Shown one piece after another: positions 41,668-49,910 of a stretch of DNA of 64,000 nt. Below the pieces are notes generated by a model. The model made no database searches, was not told the origin of the DNA, and worked only from the letters and a program-made list of their open reading frames with translations. The stretch covers positions 745,824-809,823 of the forward strand of contig NZ_QVEX01000001.1 in the NCBI RefSeq assembly GCF_003434055.1. Direction: 5' to 3'. How positions within the stretch are numbered: position 1 is the first letter of the stretch; each line of letters begins with the position of its first letter. The DNA is from Enterocloster aldenensis (GTDB taxonomy: Bacteria; Bacillota; Clostridia; Lachnospirales; Lachnospiraceae). The translations under genes were made by a program, and so were the position numbers.

Positions 41668-43568
41668 GATATCCCTTCCATCACGCTGATCCAATTTCGG
41701 AATCCCTGTTCATCCATCTGTTTTTCTACAGCTTTCTGGTTACCCGGATTCAGTGCAAGAATGATTCCGCATGTCTGTTTTTGCTCCATTATCTCTGACA
41801 GTTCATACACTGGCATTCCCTCCATAAGCGGCTTCCTTCTGTGCCCGTCAGAAACTACATACCCCACAGGCCTGATGCCTAATCCGCAGAGCAGTTTACC
41901 GCATTTATGCCCATATGTCCCAGCTCCGTAAATATAGACCTGGGGATATCTTCTGCAAAATAATAAAATGCGTTCTTTTCTTTTTTGGTAATCCGTAATA
42001 TCATCTGGTCTAAGAACAGTTGTTTCTTTTCTTATTTCGTTTAAAGCAGAAACCAATAACATTTGGAGACAATTCCCCCTAAGGGAAGCATATCCTTCAT
42101 TCATCACAACCGCCGTATAATAACCTTCTGACTGTGCAACATAACCCAGGATACGTTCCACCGCATGGCTGAATGTTCCATCTGCGGCCATTGGTTCCGC
42201 CGGAAAGTCTGTATATTCAAATCTGTATGCAAATAACTTCATCATAGCTTTTGTCCTGCACCAAAAGGTGGTAGACAAAGTAAATGGATTCCGGTCTTCT
42301 CCTATATTGACATTTAATTTTAGTAAATCAGCCAATCCCTTTGCAGGTTCAAAGCATGTCCCCCATGAGTCCCCCAGACAGCCTAATAGAGAAGCATAAT
42401 ATGGCTCAGGCGGTACTAAAAGCCCCAGTCTTGGATTTTCTCTAAAACACTGGAAAATATGATAAAGATACATGTCACTCTTAACAATGTTTTCCCATAC
42501 ATTGTACTGGAACGCACCTGACGCGGATTTCACGCTTAATGAATGCCCGCTCTTTTTATCATGTACAAATCCCAGATACTCATAATCCAATAAAATATCA
42601 TGGCATGCAACCAAAAGAGAACTGACATCCCTTCCACGGTTTTCCTTAAACCTTACAAAGCAGCGCTGCCTGCCCCATTGCTTAACAATACCTTGAATCT
42701 TGTCCCATGTGGCCCGGCTGCCCGTTGTGATATACAAATCTACCCATTCAGGGACCTGCCTTAAATACCAGACGCATTCATCCACCATATCCTCATAATG
42801 CAGATGCGCAATAAGAGCTGTTTTATGCGATGCGGCTTCCTCCTCATCACCATTAAAATACTTCCACGGAAAAATATACTCCAGATGCAATGCATCCTTT
42901 AATTCCTGTATATTGCAAATGCGCAGCAGATGGGCCCAAATCAAATCCACATCAAACCGGGTATATTCTTTTATGTATTCCAAAGTCCTTCTGGGTATCT
43001 CACCGGAAGACAAATTCAAGTCCACACCAAGAAATATGTTTTTATCGAGAAATACTGGTACCGGGTTGATTCCCTCCTCCGGTTCCCCTAATACCCCTCC
43101 CCTTCGTTTTTCTCTGTACAGTTTATCCGTTAATCCCTCAATCCCCAGCGACCCATCTAATATGCCTGCCCAGTCCTGATCAGATATTATATCCGCGTGA
43201 TTAATCATAATAAAATGGGAAGGCACTACCTCAATAAAATCCACTGTACAGTCCTTTAGTTCCTCTAAAAAATCCTCTTCGGAATACAAAGGCCCAAAAC
43301 AATTATCGTCTAATAACCATACTTCATCGTATCTTTTGTAAGCCACATCTCTAATGCCGGAATTCTTTGTATACAGCTTCTTCGTGTATAGCTTATCCGT
43401 ATACGATAGCAATCCAGGAATATTACTTTCCTCAATAGCCGTACAAACTACAGCCACATCCTGTGCATATTCTTTTAAGAACCTTAGCAGACACCATATA
43501 TAATCATCTATGATACCATCTTTATCATTTATACGGAGTACTCCAAGAATTGTTTTGTCCTGAACCAT
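41664..43568 (-). CDS. RgpF-like glycosyltransferase with C-terminal Rossmann module
   Basis: A 634-residue protein. The first 500 residues match the rhamnan synthesis F (RgpF) family: RRYDEVWLLDDNCFGP-like features early (here YDEVWLLDDNCFGPLY), IAHLHYEDMVDECVWYL, FKENRGRDVSSLL, YLGFVHDKKS and FWCRTKAMMKLF. The last roughly 100 residues are the recurring module, QVYIYGAGTYGHKCGKLL with a VGYVVSD strand; here it is C-terminal. It probably extends a rhamnose-containing or related polymer. GGAGAAAG precedes the start. Confidence 0.88.
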   Translation of the reverse strand: MVQDKTILGVLRINDKDGIIDDYIWCLLRFLKEYAQDVAVVCTAIEESNIPGLLSYTDKLYTKKLYTKNSGIRDVAYKRYDEVWLLDDNCFGPLYSEEDFLEELKDCTVDFIEVVPSHFIMINHADIISDQDWAGILDGSLGIEGLTDKLYREKRRGGVLGEPEEGINPVPVFLDKNIFLGVDLNLSSGEIPRRTLEYIKEYTRFDVDLIWAHLLRICNIQELKDALHLEYIFPWKYFNGDEEEAASHKTALIAHLHYEDMVDECVWYLRQVPEWVDLYITTGSRATWDKIQGIVKQWGRQRCFVRFKENRGRDVSSLLVACHDILLDYEYLGFVHDKKSGHSLSVKSASGAFQYNVWENIVKSDMYLYHIFQCFRENPRLGLLVPPEPYYASLLGCLGDSWGTCFEPAKGLADLLKLNVNIGEDRNPFTLSTTFWCRTKAMMKLFAYRFEYTDFPAEPMAADGTFSHAVERILGYVAQSEGYYTAVVMNEGYASLRGNCLQMLLVSALNEIRKETTVLRPDDITDYQKRKERILLFCRRYPQVYIYGAGTYGHKCGKLLCGLGIRPVGYVVSDGHRRKPLMEGMPVYELSEIMEQKQTCGIILALNPGNQKAVEKQMDEQGFRNWISVMEGIS

Positions 43569-43592
43569 CTTTCTCCTTTATATGTTACAGGT

Positions 43593-45752
43593 TCAACCGA
43601 ATATTTCATAAAACCGTGTTGAACGCCCTTCAAACCCATTATCAAAAACCAATCCATTGATTGCATCATCCATAACCCAGATATACTTCTTATCCAAAAG
43701 CCCCAAAGCCCAATCTGTATAGGCCAGGCTGATTCCCTCTTCTGAATCGCTTCCTTTAAGCAGCAAGTACCTCCTGAAATAATCCTTTACCGCATCCTGC
43801 ATTGTCCCCATAGTCCTTATCTGCCCTGCGGACCGCGATTCATCTTCATAAACAGGTGTTCCATCTGCTTTAAAGCAGCGTAGGGAAGGTTCCGGGGAAC
43901 TAAGAAGAATTTCCAAGAACGGGAATTTTGTGGTAAACGATAATCCACTATGGTAAAACCCCTCTGTATCATCATATAAAGCTTTAACTTTCAATCCGTC
44001 AGTTTTAATACCATCACTTAAATTCCTGTAGAAAAAGTAGAGTCCTAAAGCGCTTCTGCCAGTAATAGAAGTAAAATTTCTTTGGCATGTGCCTCTGGAC
44101 ATCATATCTACAAATGCCAGGCGCCGATTATCTTCATTTAGTTGTTTTGCCGCATAACTCCTGCATCCCTGCCGTTCTTCCTCTGATTGCCTGATTATTT
44201 TTTCCTTATGTTTTAAAATATAGTTATAATAACCATTCCCCTTGTCTTCATAGCCAGGAAGGATGTCTTCCTGCTTAAGGTGGAACCTCTCTTTTAGTAA
44301 ATCTTCAGGCATACCGGAATATCCTTCGGCTGCCGGCAGGATGTCTTCCTCATCTGTTATGGACGCCAATACACTGGATGAACGGGAAATCAAATAGTAA
44401 ACGGCTTCCGGTCCGGCCTCTATCTTATAATGCTGCATCATCATCTCAAAAAGCTGCTTAAGAAGATAACCATCCCTTGCCGAAAAAAGAATTACATCAA
44501 TGGAATTTTCTTTAACCTGCCTCCACATCCAAAACATATATTTTGTAATAACAGGAGCTGCGAAACAATATGCCATATCATATGCTGTCCTTATACTAAG
44601 CTTTCCTTTCGACTCACATAATGCAAAAGGATTTTCAAACAATTGTTTTACCAATATCCCCTCCGCAATCCTGTCATCCAACGGGCATGTGCTGCCTGCA
44701 AAAGCTGCCCCTATTGCAGCAGCCTCCATATCCCTGCCACTCATAATATAAAAAGTGTCAATCCCAGCTTCTTTACCCGACTTTATATCCGCAGTCTGAT
44801 GATCTCCGATATGAAGAATCCGGCAGCCTTCACCATATTGTTCATATGCCTGTGCCTTCATCACCTCGAATAAGCCCTGATTTTTCGGCATTCCATATTC
44901 ACAAGAAACAAATATTTTTTCATAACCCTTTATACCGCATATAGAAAGCAATGTCTCCAGGTCCTTTGAGGTTAAATACATATCGGATACCAAATATACA
45001 CACTTCCCAATACTTCTGGCATACTCAAGCGCGTCTTTTATTTGAATTCTTGAAGCCAAAAGAAGTTTTTCTGTTTCCAGTTCCAGATTTCTCCATGTAT
45101 CTTTCTGCTCATCTGTAAGCTGAAAAGCGAAGGCTATCCTATCATAAATCTCATCCAATGTAGGTTCTGAAAATGCTTTCAGTTCTTTCTCTGCTTTTAT
45201 GCGTTCCTTTGCAAATTCACATTTCTTTCCACTTATCTGTATGATTTTTTTTTCAGTTAAATCATACACGTCCGACGGATATAATATGTTCCTCATGATT
45301 AATGTATCAAAAATATCAAAAGAAATAACATCATAAAGAGTTATCTCTGTTTTTAGCATCTGATCATCAACATAAATGTAAGAGGATTCTGCATGGCAAT
45401 CATTCATCTCTGTTTTGGTTAGCAGATTACCATTCACATCAAATACCGGAATCCCACATCTGTCCGCAAATCCCTGGATTCTACGGTATATGACTTTTAC
45501 AGATACCAGATTTGCTACAATTATAATTGCATCTGTTTCTCTCTCTTCTACCTGGCTCTCAGAAAGTATTTCCTTCCCCCATAGAACTTCCCCAGTCAGC
45601 TTGGAATCCATCAAGCCAATAATTTGAAACTCATAATCCAGCTCCAAAAGCGCCTTTGTATTTGGCCCTACCCCATACAATACAATTTTCTTATTCCGGT
45701 ATTCTGAAAAATTAGAAAGAAATACCTGACAAATCCCGTTCTGTTCACTCAT
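43593..45752 (-). CDS. HAD-superfamily glycan-cluster protein with Rossmann module
   Basis: A 719-residue protein. The N-terminal module is KIVLYGVGPNTKALLEL (22-38) with IGLMDSKLTGE. A HAD hydrolase follows, with FDIFDT (145-150), VYLVSDMY and ILHIGDHQTAD. The C-terminal part contains a second HAD-like beginning (VILFSARDGYLLKQL) and AFVDMMSRGTCQ. This is the large predicted hydrolase family common beside polysaccharide glycosyltransferases; its reaction is not known. It overlaps the epimerase gene by 8 bases. Confidence 0.82.
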   Translation of the reverse strand: MSEQNGICQVFLSNFSEYRNKKIVLYGVGPNTKALLELDYEFQIIGLMDSKLTGEVLWGKEILSESQVEERETDAIIIVANLVSVKVIYRRIQGFADRCGIPVFDVNGNLLTKTEMNDCHAESSYIYVDDQMLKTEITLYDVISFDIFDTLIMRNILYPSDVYDLTEKKIIQISGKKCEFAKERIKAEKELKAFSEPTLDEIYDRIAFAFQLTDEQKDTWRNLELETEKLLLASRIQIKDALEYARSIGKCVYLVSDMYLTSKDLETLLSICGIKGYEKIFVSCEYGMPKNQGLFEVMKAQAYEQYGEGCRILHIGDHQTADIKSGKEAGIDTFYIMSGRDMEAAAIGAAFAGSTCPLDDRIAEGILVKQLFENPFALCESKGKLSIRTAYDMAYCFAAPVITKYMFWMWRQVKENSIDVILFSARDGYLLKQLFEMMMQHYKIEAGPEAVYYLISRSSSVLASITDEEDILPAAEGYSGMPEDLLKERFHLKQEDILPGYEDKGNGYYNYILKHKEKIIRQSEEERQGCRSYAAKQLNEDNRRLAFVDMMSRGTCQRNFTSITGRSALGLYFFYRNLSDGIKTDGLKVKALYDDTEGFYHSGLSFTTKFPFLEILLSSPEPSLRCFKADGTPVYEDESRSAGQIRTMGTMQDAVKDYFRRYLLLKGSDSEEGISLAYTDWALGLLDKKYIWVMDDAINGLVFDNGFEGRSTRFYEIFG

Positions 45753-46821
45753 CTGGCAATACCTCGGAATATCTCATTATTTGAAGAGTCGAATTTATAC
45801 CATCTTTTAAACTGAAACGGCTTCTCCATCCAAGTGCCTTGAGTTTTTCAGTGGATAGAACTGCTATATCCATTGGGTTGAAATTCTGATTTTCCTGCGT
45901 AGGTCTTAGTTTATAGATAACCCTTTTGCCTGCAATATCAGCTATCGTTTCTGCCATCTCTGATATCGTAAAAGCATCATCCGGAGCAACATTATATGCC
46001 TCTCCGGCTTTGCCCTTAAGCAATATGGAAAAAAGCCCGCTTACGCAATCCGCCACGTAACACCAGGATCGTCTCTGTCTTCCTTCACTTTTCAATTCAA
46101 TTGTTTCTTTATGTAATGCCGCATCCATACACAAGCCTGCTATCCTGCACTCCTCCGGTAACGCGGTTGGGCCATATGTATGGCTTACCCTGGCAATTAT
46201 TGTCCTGATATTTCTTTCTTTTCCATAAGAAATCCATATGTTTTCCGCTGTTCTTTTCGCTACAGGGTAACAAGAGCGTGGCAAAAGATGGTCCACATAT
46301 CCTATATCTCCCTCTCCATAAGCAGCCACATCCGTTTTTCCGCAGCCGTATATTTCCCCACTTGATATGAACAGGCTTTTTTTGGTACCGGCAGTCCTGG
46401 CATAGTCTAAAATGTCATAAGCCCCAGCCACTGTATTCTTTACAAATTCAGCCGGCCTTTCCATAAAAACAGAAGGCGAACCGCTGCCCGCACAGTGAAT
46501 AATATAATCAACTTTAGCCGGAAACCCAACCATTCCATCTGTAAGTCCCAACTCATAATGCAAAAGATGAAGCCTTTCTTTTATCTTCCACCCCTCAAAC
46601 CGATTTTCAAGCCTTTTTATATCTCTTCCCGTTGCATAAATCTGGCACTCATATCCCTTACATTCTATGCAATATAACAATAAATCCGTGAGGAAAGAAC
46701 CAATAAGTCCTCTGGCTCCGGTTATCATAATACTCGCCTGAGACAGTTTTTTTAATTCAGGAACAGATTGGTATGCAATTTCAAGACTTTCTCTATATTC
46801 AGGTCGTGAATAAATCCACAT
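45745..46821 (-). CDS. NAD-dependent sugar epimerase/dehydratase
   Basis: A 358-residue extended SDR enzyme: MITGARGLIGSFL (NAD-binding), YIIHCAGSG, SSGEIYGCG, and the catalytic Tyr and Lys in CYPVAKR. Residues further on (RVSHTYGP, RRSWCYVADCVSG, YNVAPDD) match the nucleotide-sugar branch. It follows two cytidylyltransferase genes, so a CDP-activated substrate is possible. GGGAGGG precedes the ATG. Confidence 0.9.
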   Translation of the reverse strand: MWIYSRPEYRESLEIAYQSVPELKKLSQASIMITGARGLIGSFLTDLLLYCIECKGYECQIYATGRDIKRLENRFEGWKIKERLHLLHYELGLTDGMVGFPAKVDYIIHCAGSGSPSVFMERPAEFVKNTVAGAYDILDYARTAGTKKSLFISSGEIYGCGKTDVAAYGEGDIGYVDHLLPRSCYPVAKRTAENIWISYGKERNIRTIIARVSHTYGPTALPEECRIAGLCMDAALHKETIELKSEGRQRRSWCYVADCVSGLFSILLKGKAGEAYNVAPDDAFTISEMAETIADIAGKRVIYKLRPTQENQNFNPMDIAVLSTEKLKALGWRSRFSLKDGINSTLQIMRYSEVLPDE

Positions 46822-46837
46822 CTGCCCGCCCTCCCAA

Positions 46838-47557
46838 TCAGTTCTTATATTTTATCCAATCTTCGCGTTCCGTTGCATACAATGCTTTAAATATATCCAA
46901 ATCATCTAAAGACAGAATCTTTAAATTCTTATCTGACCCTTTTGAAAAATATATTTGTTTCCCCAATCGTGTCAGTATCGTATTTGCATGAATTACTCCT
47001 CTTATCCCCTTTTCTTCCGCTTCTTTATATAAGTTAAGAAGCTGTCCATAGGGGTAAGCCTGGGGCGTCTGTATTTTCATCATTTCAAACCGTTCAAAGC
47101 TTTCTATACCCTTTAGCCCGTCCATGCTGCGGACAACAGGCTCCTGACAACGGACCGCCGCCACACCACACCTATACTCCCGGCAGACGCGGATACAATC
47201 ACTTATTATGTCTTCAGTCACCATAGGCCTGATTGCATCATGAATGACAACTATATCATCTTCTTTACACCATTTATGCATATCTAATAATCCATTGACT
47301 GCTGAAGTCTGTCCGTCAGGGCCGCCAGTCACCACATCCATAAGCTTGGTAATCCCAAATTGCCTGGCATAAGCTTTGCACATTTCCTCCCAGCCATCCA
47401 GACATGATATCACAATTCCATCTATCTCTGCATGTTTCTGAAACACCTCAAGAGCATAGATGATAATAGGCTTATCATATACATTTAAAAACTGTTTTGG
47501 GATGTCCTGCAAGAGTGTTTGTCCCAGCCCGCCTGCCATTATAAGTGCAATATTCAT
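46838..47557 (-). CDS. IspD/TarI-like cytidylyltransferase, altered active-site loop
   Basis: A 239-residue nucleotidyltransferase of the IspD/TarI family with IPKQFLNVYDKPIIIYALE, HDAIRPMV and QTPQAY. The N-terminal loop reads GGLGQTLLQ, where the neighbouring paralogue has GGSGQRMNQ; the conserved Arg that contacts CTP is replaced by Thr. The later Arg seven residues before QTPQ is kept. It may be inactive, changed in specificity, or work with its paralogue. Confidence 0.87.
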   Translation of the reverse strand: MNIALIMAGGLGQTLLQDIPKQFLNVYDKPIIIYALEVFQKHAEIDGIVISCLDGWEEMCKAYARQFGITKLMDVVTGGPDGQTSAVNGLLDMHKWCKEDDIVVIHDAIRPMVTEDIISDCIRVCREYRCGVAAVRCQEPVVRSMDGLKGIESFERFEMMKIQTPQAYPYGQLLNLYKEAEEKGIRGVIHANTILTRLGKQIYFSKGSDKNLKILSLDDLDIFKALYATEREDWIKYKN

Positions 47558-47635
47558 TCTACAATCATCCTATCCAATCCAAGTCTATAGTTCGTATCTT
47601 CACAATAAAGGAGTTCTATGATTTATTTACATAAC

Positions 47636-48349
47636 TCACTTCATCCACCCTATCTGCTTCACCGCCAGCAGCGCCCGGAAGATATCCACATCCGCAGTCG
47701 TCGTAAGCTTAATATTCTTCTCCGACCCCGCTGAAAAATGCAGTGTCTCCCCCAGCTCCAGCAACATGGTGCAGGATGCTACCGCATTGGTGATTCCACG
47801 CCTCAACGCCTCTTCATGAGCCCACAAAAGCTTACCTAAAGAAAATGCCTGGGGTGTCTGGGAATTCATCAGTTTGTCTCTATCGTAGTAGGAAGACGTA
47901 ATCTTCCGATCTTCCGTGGTCAGCATCGCCGTATTGCAGGGCACTGCTGATACCGCCGACCCGAACAAACTGCATTGGCGGATACAGTCTGAGATTACCT
48001 CCTCGGAAACCATCGGGCGTATGGCATCGTGTACCAGTACAATATCATTTTCATCCATCCCTTTCTCTTTCAGGGCAAGAACCCCGTTGCGGATAGATGA
48101 CTGCCCATTATCCCCGCCTTTCACAATCCCCATCAGCTTAGTGATATTAAACTGTTTCGCGTAGGCCTTCAAAATTTCTTCCCAGCCGCTTAGACAGACC
48201 ACTTCAATCGCATCAATGGAAGGGTGCCGTTGAAATGCCTCCAACGTATAGATAATAACCGGACGGTTCTCAATATTAAGAAACTGTTTTGGTATATCCT
48301 GGTTCATCCGCTGGCCGCTTCCACCCGCTATAATAAGCGCTATGTTCAT
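47636..48349 (-). CDS. IspD/TarI-like cytidylyltransferase
   Basis: A 237-residue enzyme with all family motifs: GGSGQRMNQDIPKQFL (CTP loop with Arg and Lys), HDAIRPMV and NSQTPQAF. In a glycan cluster such an enzyme normally makes a CDP-polyol (for example CDP-ribitol) and not the isoprenoid intermediate; this is inference from context. It is 78 bases upstream of its altered paralogue. GGGAGG precedes the start. Confidence 0.9.
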   Translation of the reverse strand: MNIALIIAGGSGQRMNQDIPKQFLNIENRPVIIYTLEAFQRHPSIDAIEVVCLSGWEEILKAYAKQFNITKLMGIVKGGDNGQSSIRNGVLALKEKGMDENDIVLVHDAIRPMVSEEVISDCIRQCSLFGSAVSAVPCNTAMLTTEDRKITSSYYDRDKLMNSQTPQAFSLGKLLWAHEEALRRGITNAVASCTMLLELGETLHFSAGSEKNIKLTTTADVDIFRALLAVKQIGWMK

Positions 48350-48418
48350 ATCCTCCCGTCTCCTTCCATCTCACATATCCCAGCACATATCAATTCCGGA
48401 CGCTCTGTCAGAAGGACA

Positions 48419-49369
48419 CTACTCCCCATATATCTTCTCCCGCCACTCCTCCGGCAGCACAACATCTTCTCTACGGGTATTGAGCACCTTATCAATCTTG
48501 GGAGAGCCCAGCGCCTGGACCTTATCATACAGCCCTGCTTTCCTGGCCGTTTTCTCATCCCATCCAAATTCCTTGCTGAGTACACGAATATAAGTCTGCC
48601 TTACCTTTTCCGACTGCACAATTACCAGATTGGAATGGATGACCCCCGGAACCAGACAATGCCAGTCCGGCACATCATCAATACATATAAAATATGGTAT
48701 ATATACCAACAAATCTGTATAATTTTTTATCCGGGATGAATAAAACGCAGGATGCACGCTGGTCACATGATTGCATTCATCATAAGGATTATGTATGAAT
48801 ATCACATCCGGGTGTCTGGCCTCAAGATTATATTCATTAAACGACGTCACCGGCACATACTCCGGGTAAAGATTTCCTTCATAGTGAATACTTCCAAAAC
48901 TATTATCCTGATTTCTGTCATAATATGGGATGGGTATCACATGACAGTCCCAATCCTTATCTTCCCTGGCTGCCAGCCACACGCTTTCCAGACTGTCCCA
49001 CATACTGGCCTTATACGGAAGAAAGACCGCTTCATAACGAACCGGCACATTCTTTTTAAGTCCTTCTTCTATTTTTTCCCAACCTTCAAGAAGACTTTCA
49101 GCTATTCTCTTCCGGTCTTCGTCTTCTGTTTCCAGGCTACACTGCGCAATTAAATCACAGTGTTTCCTTAATTGCTTTACTGCCGGATGTCCCTCGCCCT
49201 CAGACTGCGCAACAATCTCAGCCATCCTCAGGGCAGACTGCCGTACATCCTCAAGGACTGACTCTGACTGGACTGCCTGACCCCGCTCCATGCAATCCAC
49301 GATATAATGGCCGGCTTCCTCCACGGTGGCCGCAAGCGTTATGATTTTCTCCTTAATATGTTTACGCAT
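48419..49369 (-). CDS. Glycerophosphotransferase-like protein, C-terminally shortened
   Basis: A 316-residue protein, first gene of the glycan operon. It begins with a helical region (MRKHIKEKIITLAATVEEA) followed by a GT-B-like domain with YEAVFLPYKASMWDSLESVW, DVIFIHNPYDECNHVTSVHP and ALGSPKIDKVLNT. From memory, related proteins of glycan clusters continue for about 200 more residues with a nucleotide-binding half; this one stops at WREKIYGE. It is therefore probably truncated, although a short functional form cannot be excluded. GGAGG precedes ATG 49369. Confidence 0.65.
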   Translation of the reverse strand: MRKHIKEKIITLAATVEEAGHYIVDCMERGQAVQSESVLEDVRQSALRMAEIVAQSEGEGHPAVKQLRKHCDLIAQCSLETEDEDRKRIAESLLEGWEKIEEGLKKNVPVRYEAVFLPYKASMWDSLESVWLAAREDKDWDCHVIPIPYYDRNQDNSFGSIHYEGNLYPEYVPVTSFNEYNLEARHPDVIFIHNPYDECNHVTSVHPAFYSSRIKNYTDLLVYIPYFICIDDVPDWHCLVPGVIHSNLVIVQSEKVRQTYIRVLSKEFGWDEKTARKAGLYDKVQALGSPKIDKVLNTRREDVVLPEEWREKIYGE

Positions 49370-49576
49370 ACATCCTCCAAAGCTATAATAAATTGTTATA
49401 ATCTGCTTTGTCTCAGGCACATCCGCTTTTCCTCCTGTTTTTGAAAAGATATACTTTTAGAAAGGCGAATAATTAAAACTTACATGTATTATTATCGACC
49501 CGATTCGACAAAATATAATAGCAGCAGCTTCTTTTTCTTTTTCCATATTTTCCCTAAAGTGTGCATTTTCAAAATA

Positions 49577-49627
49577 AAAAGAGCCTTAAATCTGCAATAA
49601 GATATGATACAGATTTAAGACTCTTTT
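49577..49627 (-). terminator. Terminator of the DUF1015/ser operon
   Basis: On the - strand AGAGtCTTAAATCTG (49624-49610) pairs with CAGATTTAAGgCTCT (49594-49580) and is followed by TTTTTATTTT. It would stop transcription from serC-serA-DUF1015 before the glycan operon. Confidence 0.82.
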
Positions 49628-49657
49628 GGCACTTATCCTCTATGCGTTTTTGGCTAT

Positions 49658-49807
49658 CTATGTCATTGGGTTGCCCCACTGTTTTGCCATGCGCTGCCCC
49701 AGTCCGTCCAGTTTGGCAAGGTTTACACCTTCCTGGGCCAGTATACGGATGTAGATATCGGCGCCGTTTTGGAAACGGGATACGGAACATTTATAGCATG
49801 GCCCCAT
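49658..49807 (-). CDS. Orphan 49-residue frame, possible gene remnant
   Basis: A short frame reading MGPCYKCSVSRFQNGADI and ending with GLGQRMAKQWGNPMT. The composition (GC-rich, amphipathic helix near the end) looks like the C-terminal end of a real protein, but only a weak ribosome-binding site precedes the ATG and in-frame stops lie upstream. It may be the relic of a gene lost when the glycan cluster was acquired. No family was recognised. Confidence 0.3.
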   Translation of the reverse strand: MGPCYKCSVSRFQNGADIYIRILAQEGVNLAKLDGLGQRMAKQWGNPMT

Positions 49808-49910
49808 ATATGCCTTACATCACACTGCAGACATGGCATCCATTATATACTAATCCCGCAGAAGCCCGTGTCCTTCAACCGCCGGCCCCTGCGGGAACTC
49901 CCTCATTTTC

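Larger units (their letters stand above)
49370..49910. other. Gene-poor gap between the glycan and serine operons
   Basis: About 540 bases lie between the glycan operon start and the DUF1015 stop. They hold a terminator (49577-49627) and one short orphan frame (49658-49807). The glycan operon promoter should lie in 49370-49560, which is AT-rich, but no clear -35/-10 pair with 16-18 base spacing stood out. Confidence 0.5.

Noticed and set aside
47636..48349. Isoprenoid-pathway ispD
   Set aside because: Tandem duplication inside a glycan operon, next to an epimerase and glycosyltransferases, points to a CDP-polyol role; the isoprenoid assignment was not adopted.
48346..48585. 79-codon - strand frame overlapping the end of the glycerophosphotransferase-like gene
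   Set aside because: It was examined as the missing second half, but it is very basic and does not continue the family's sequence.
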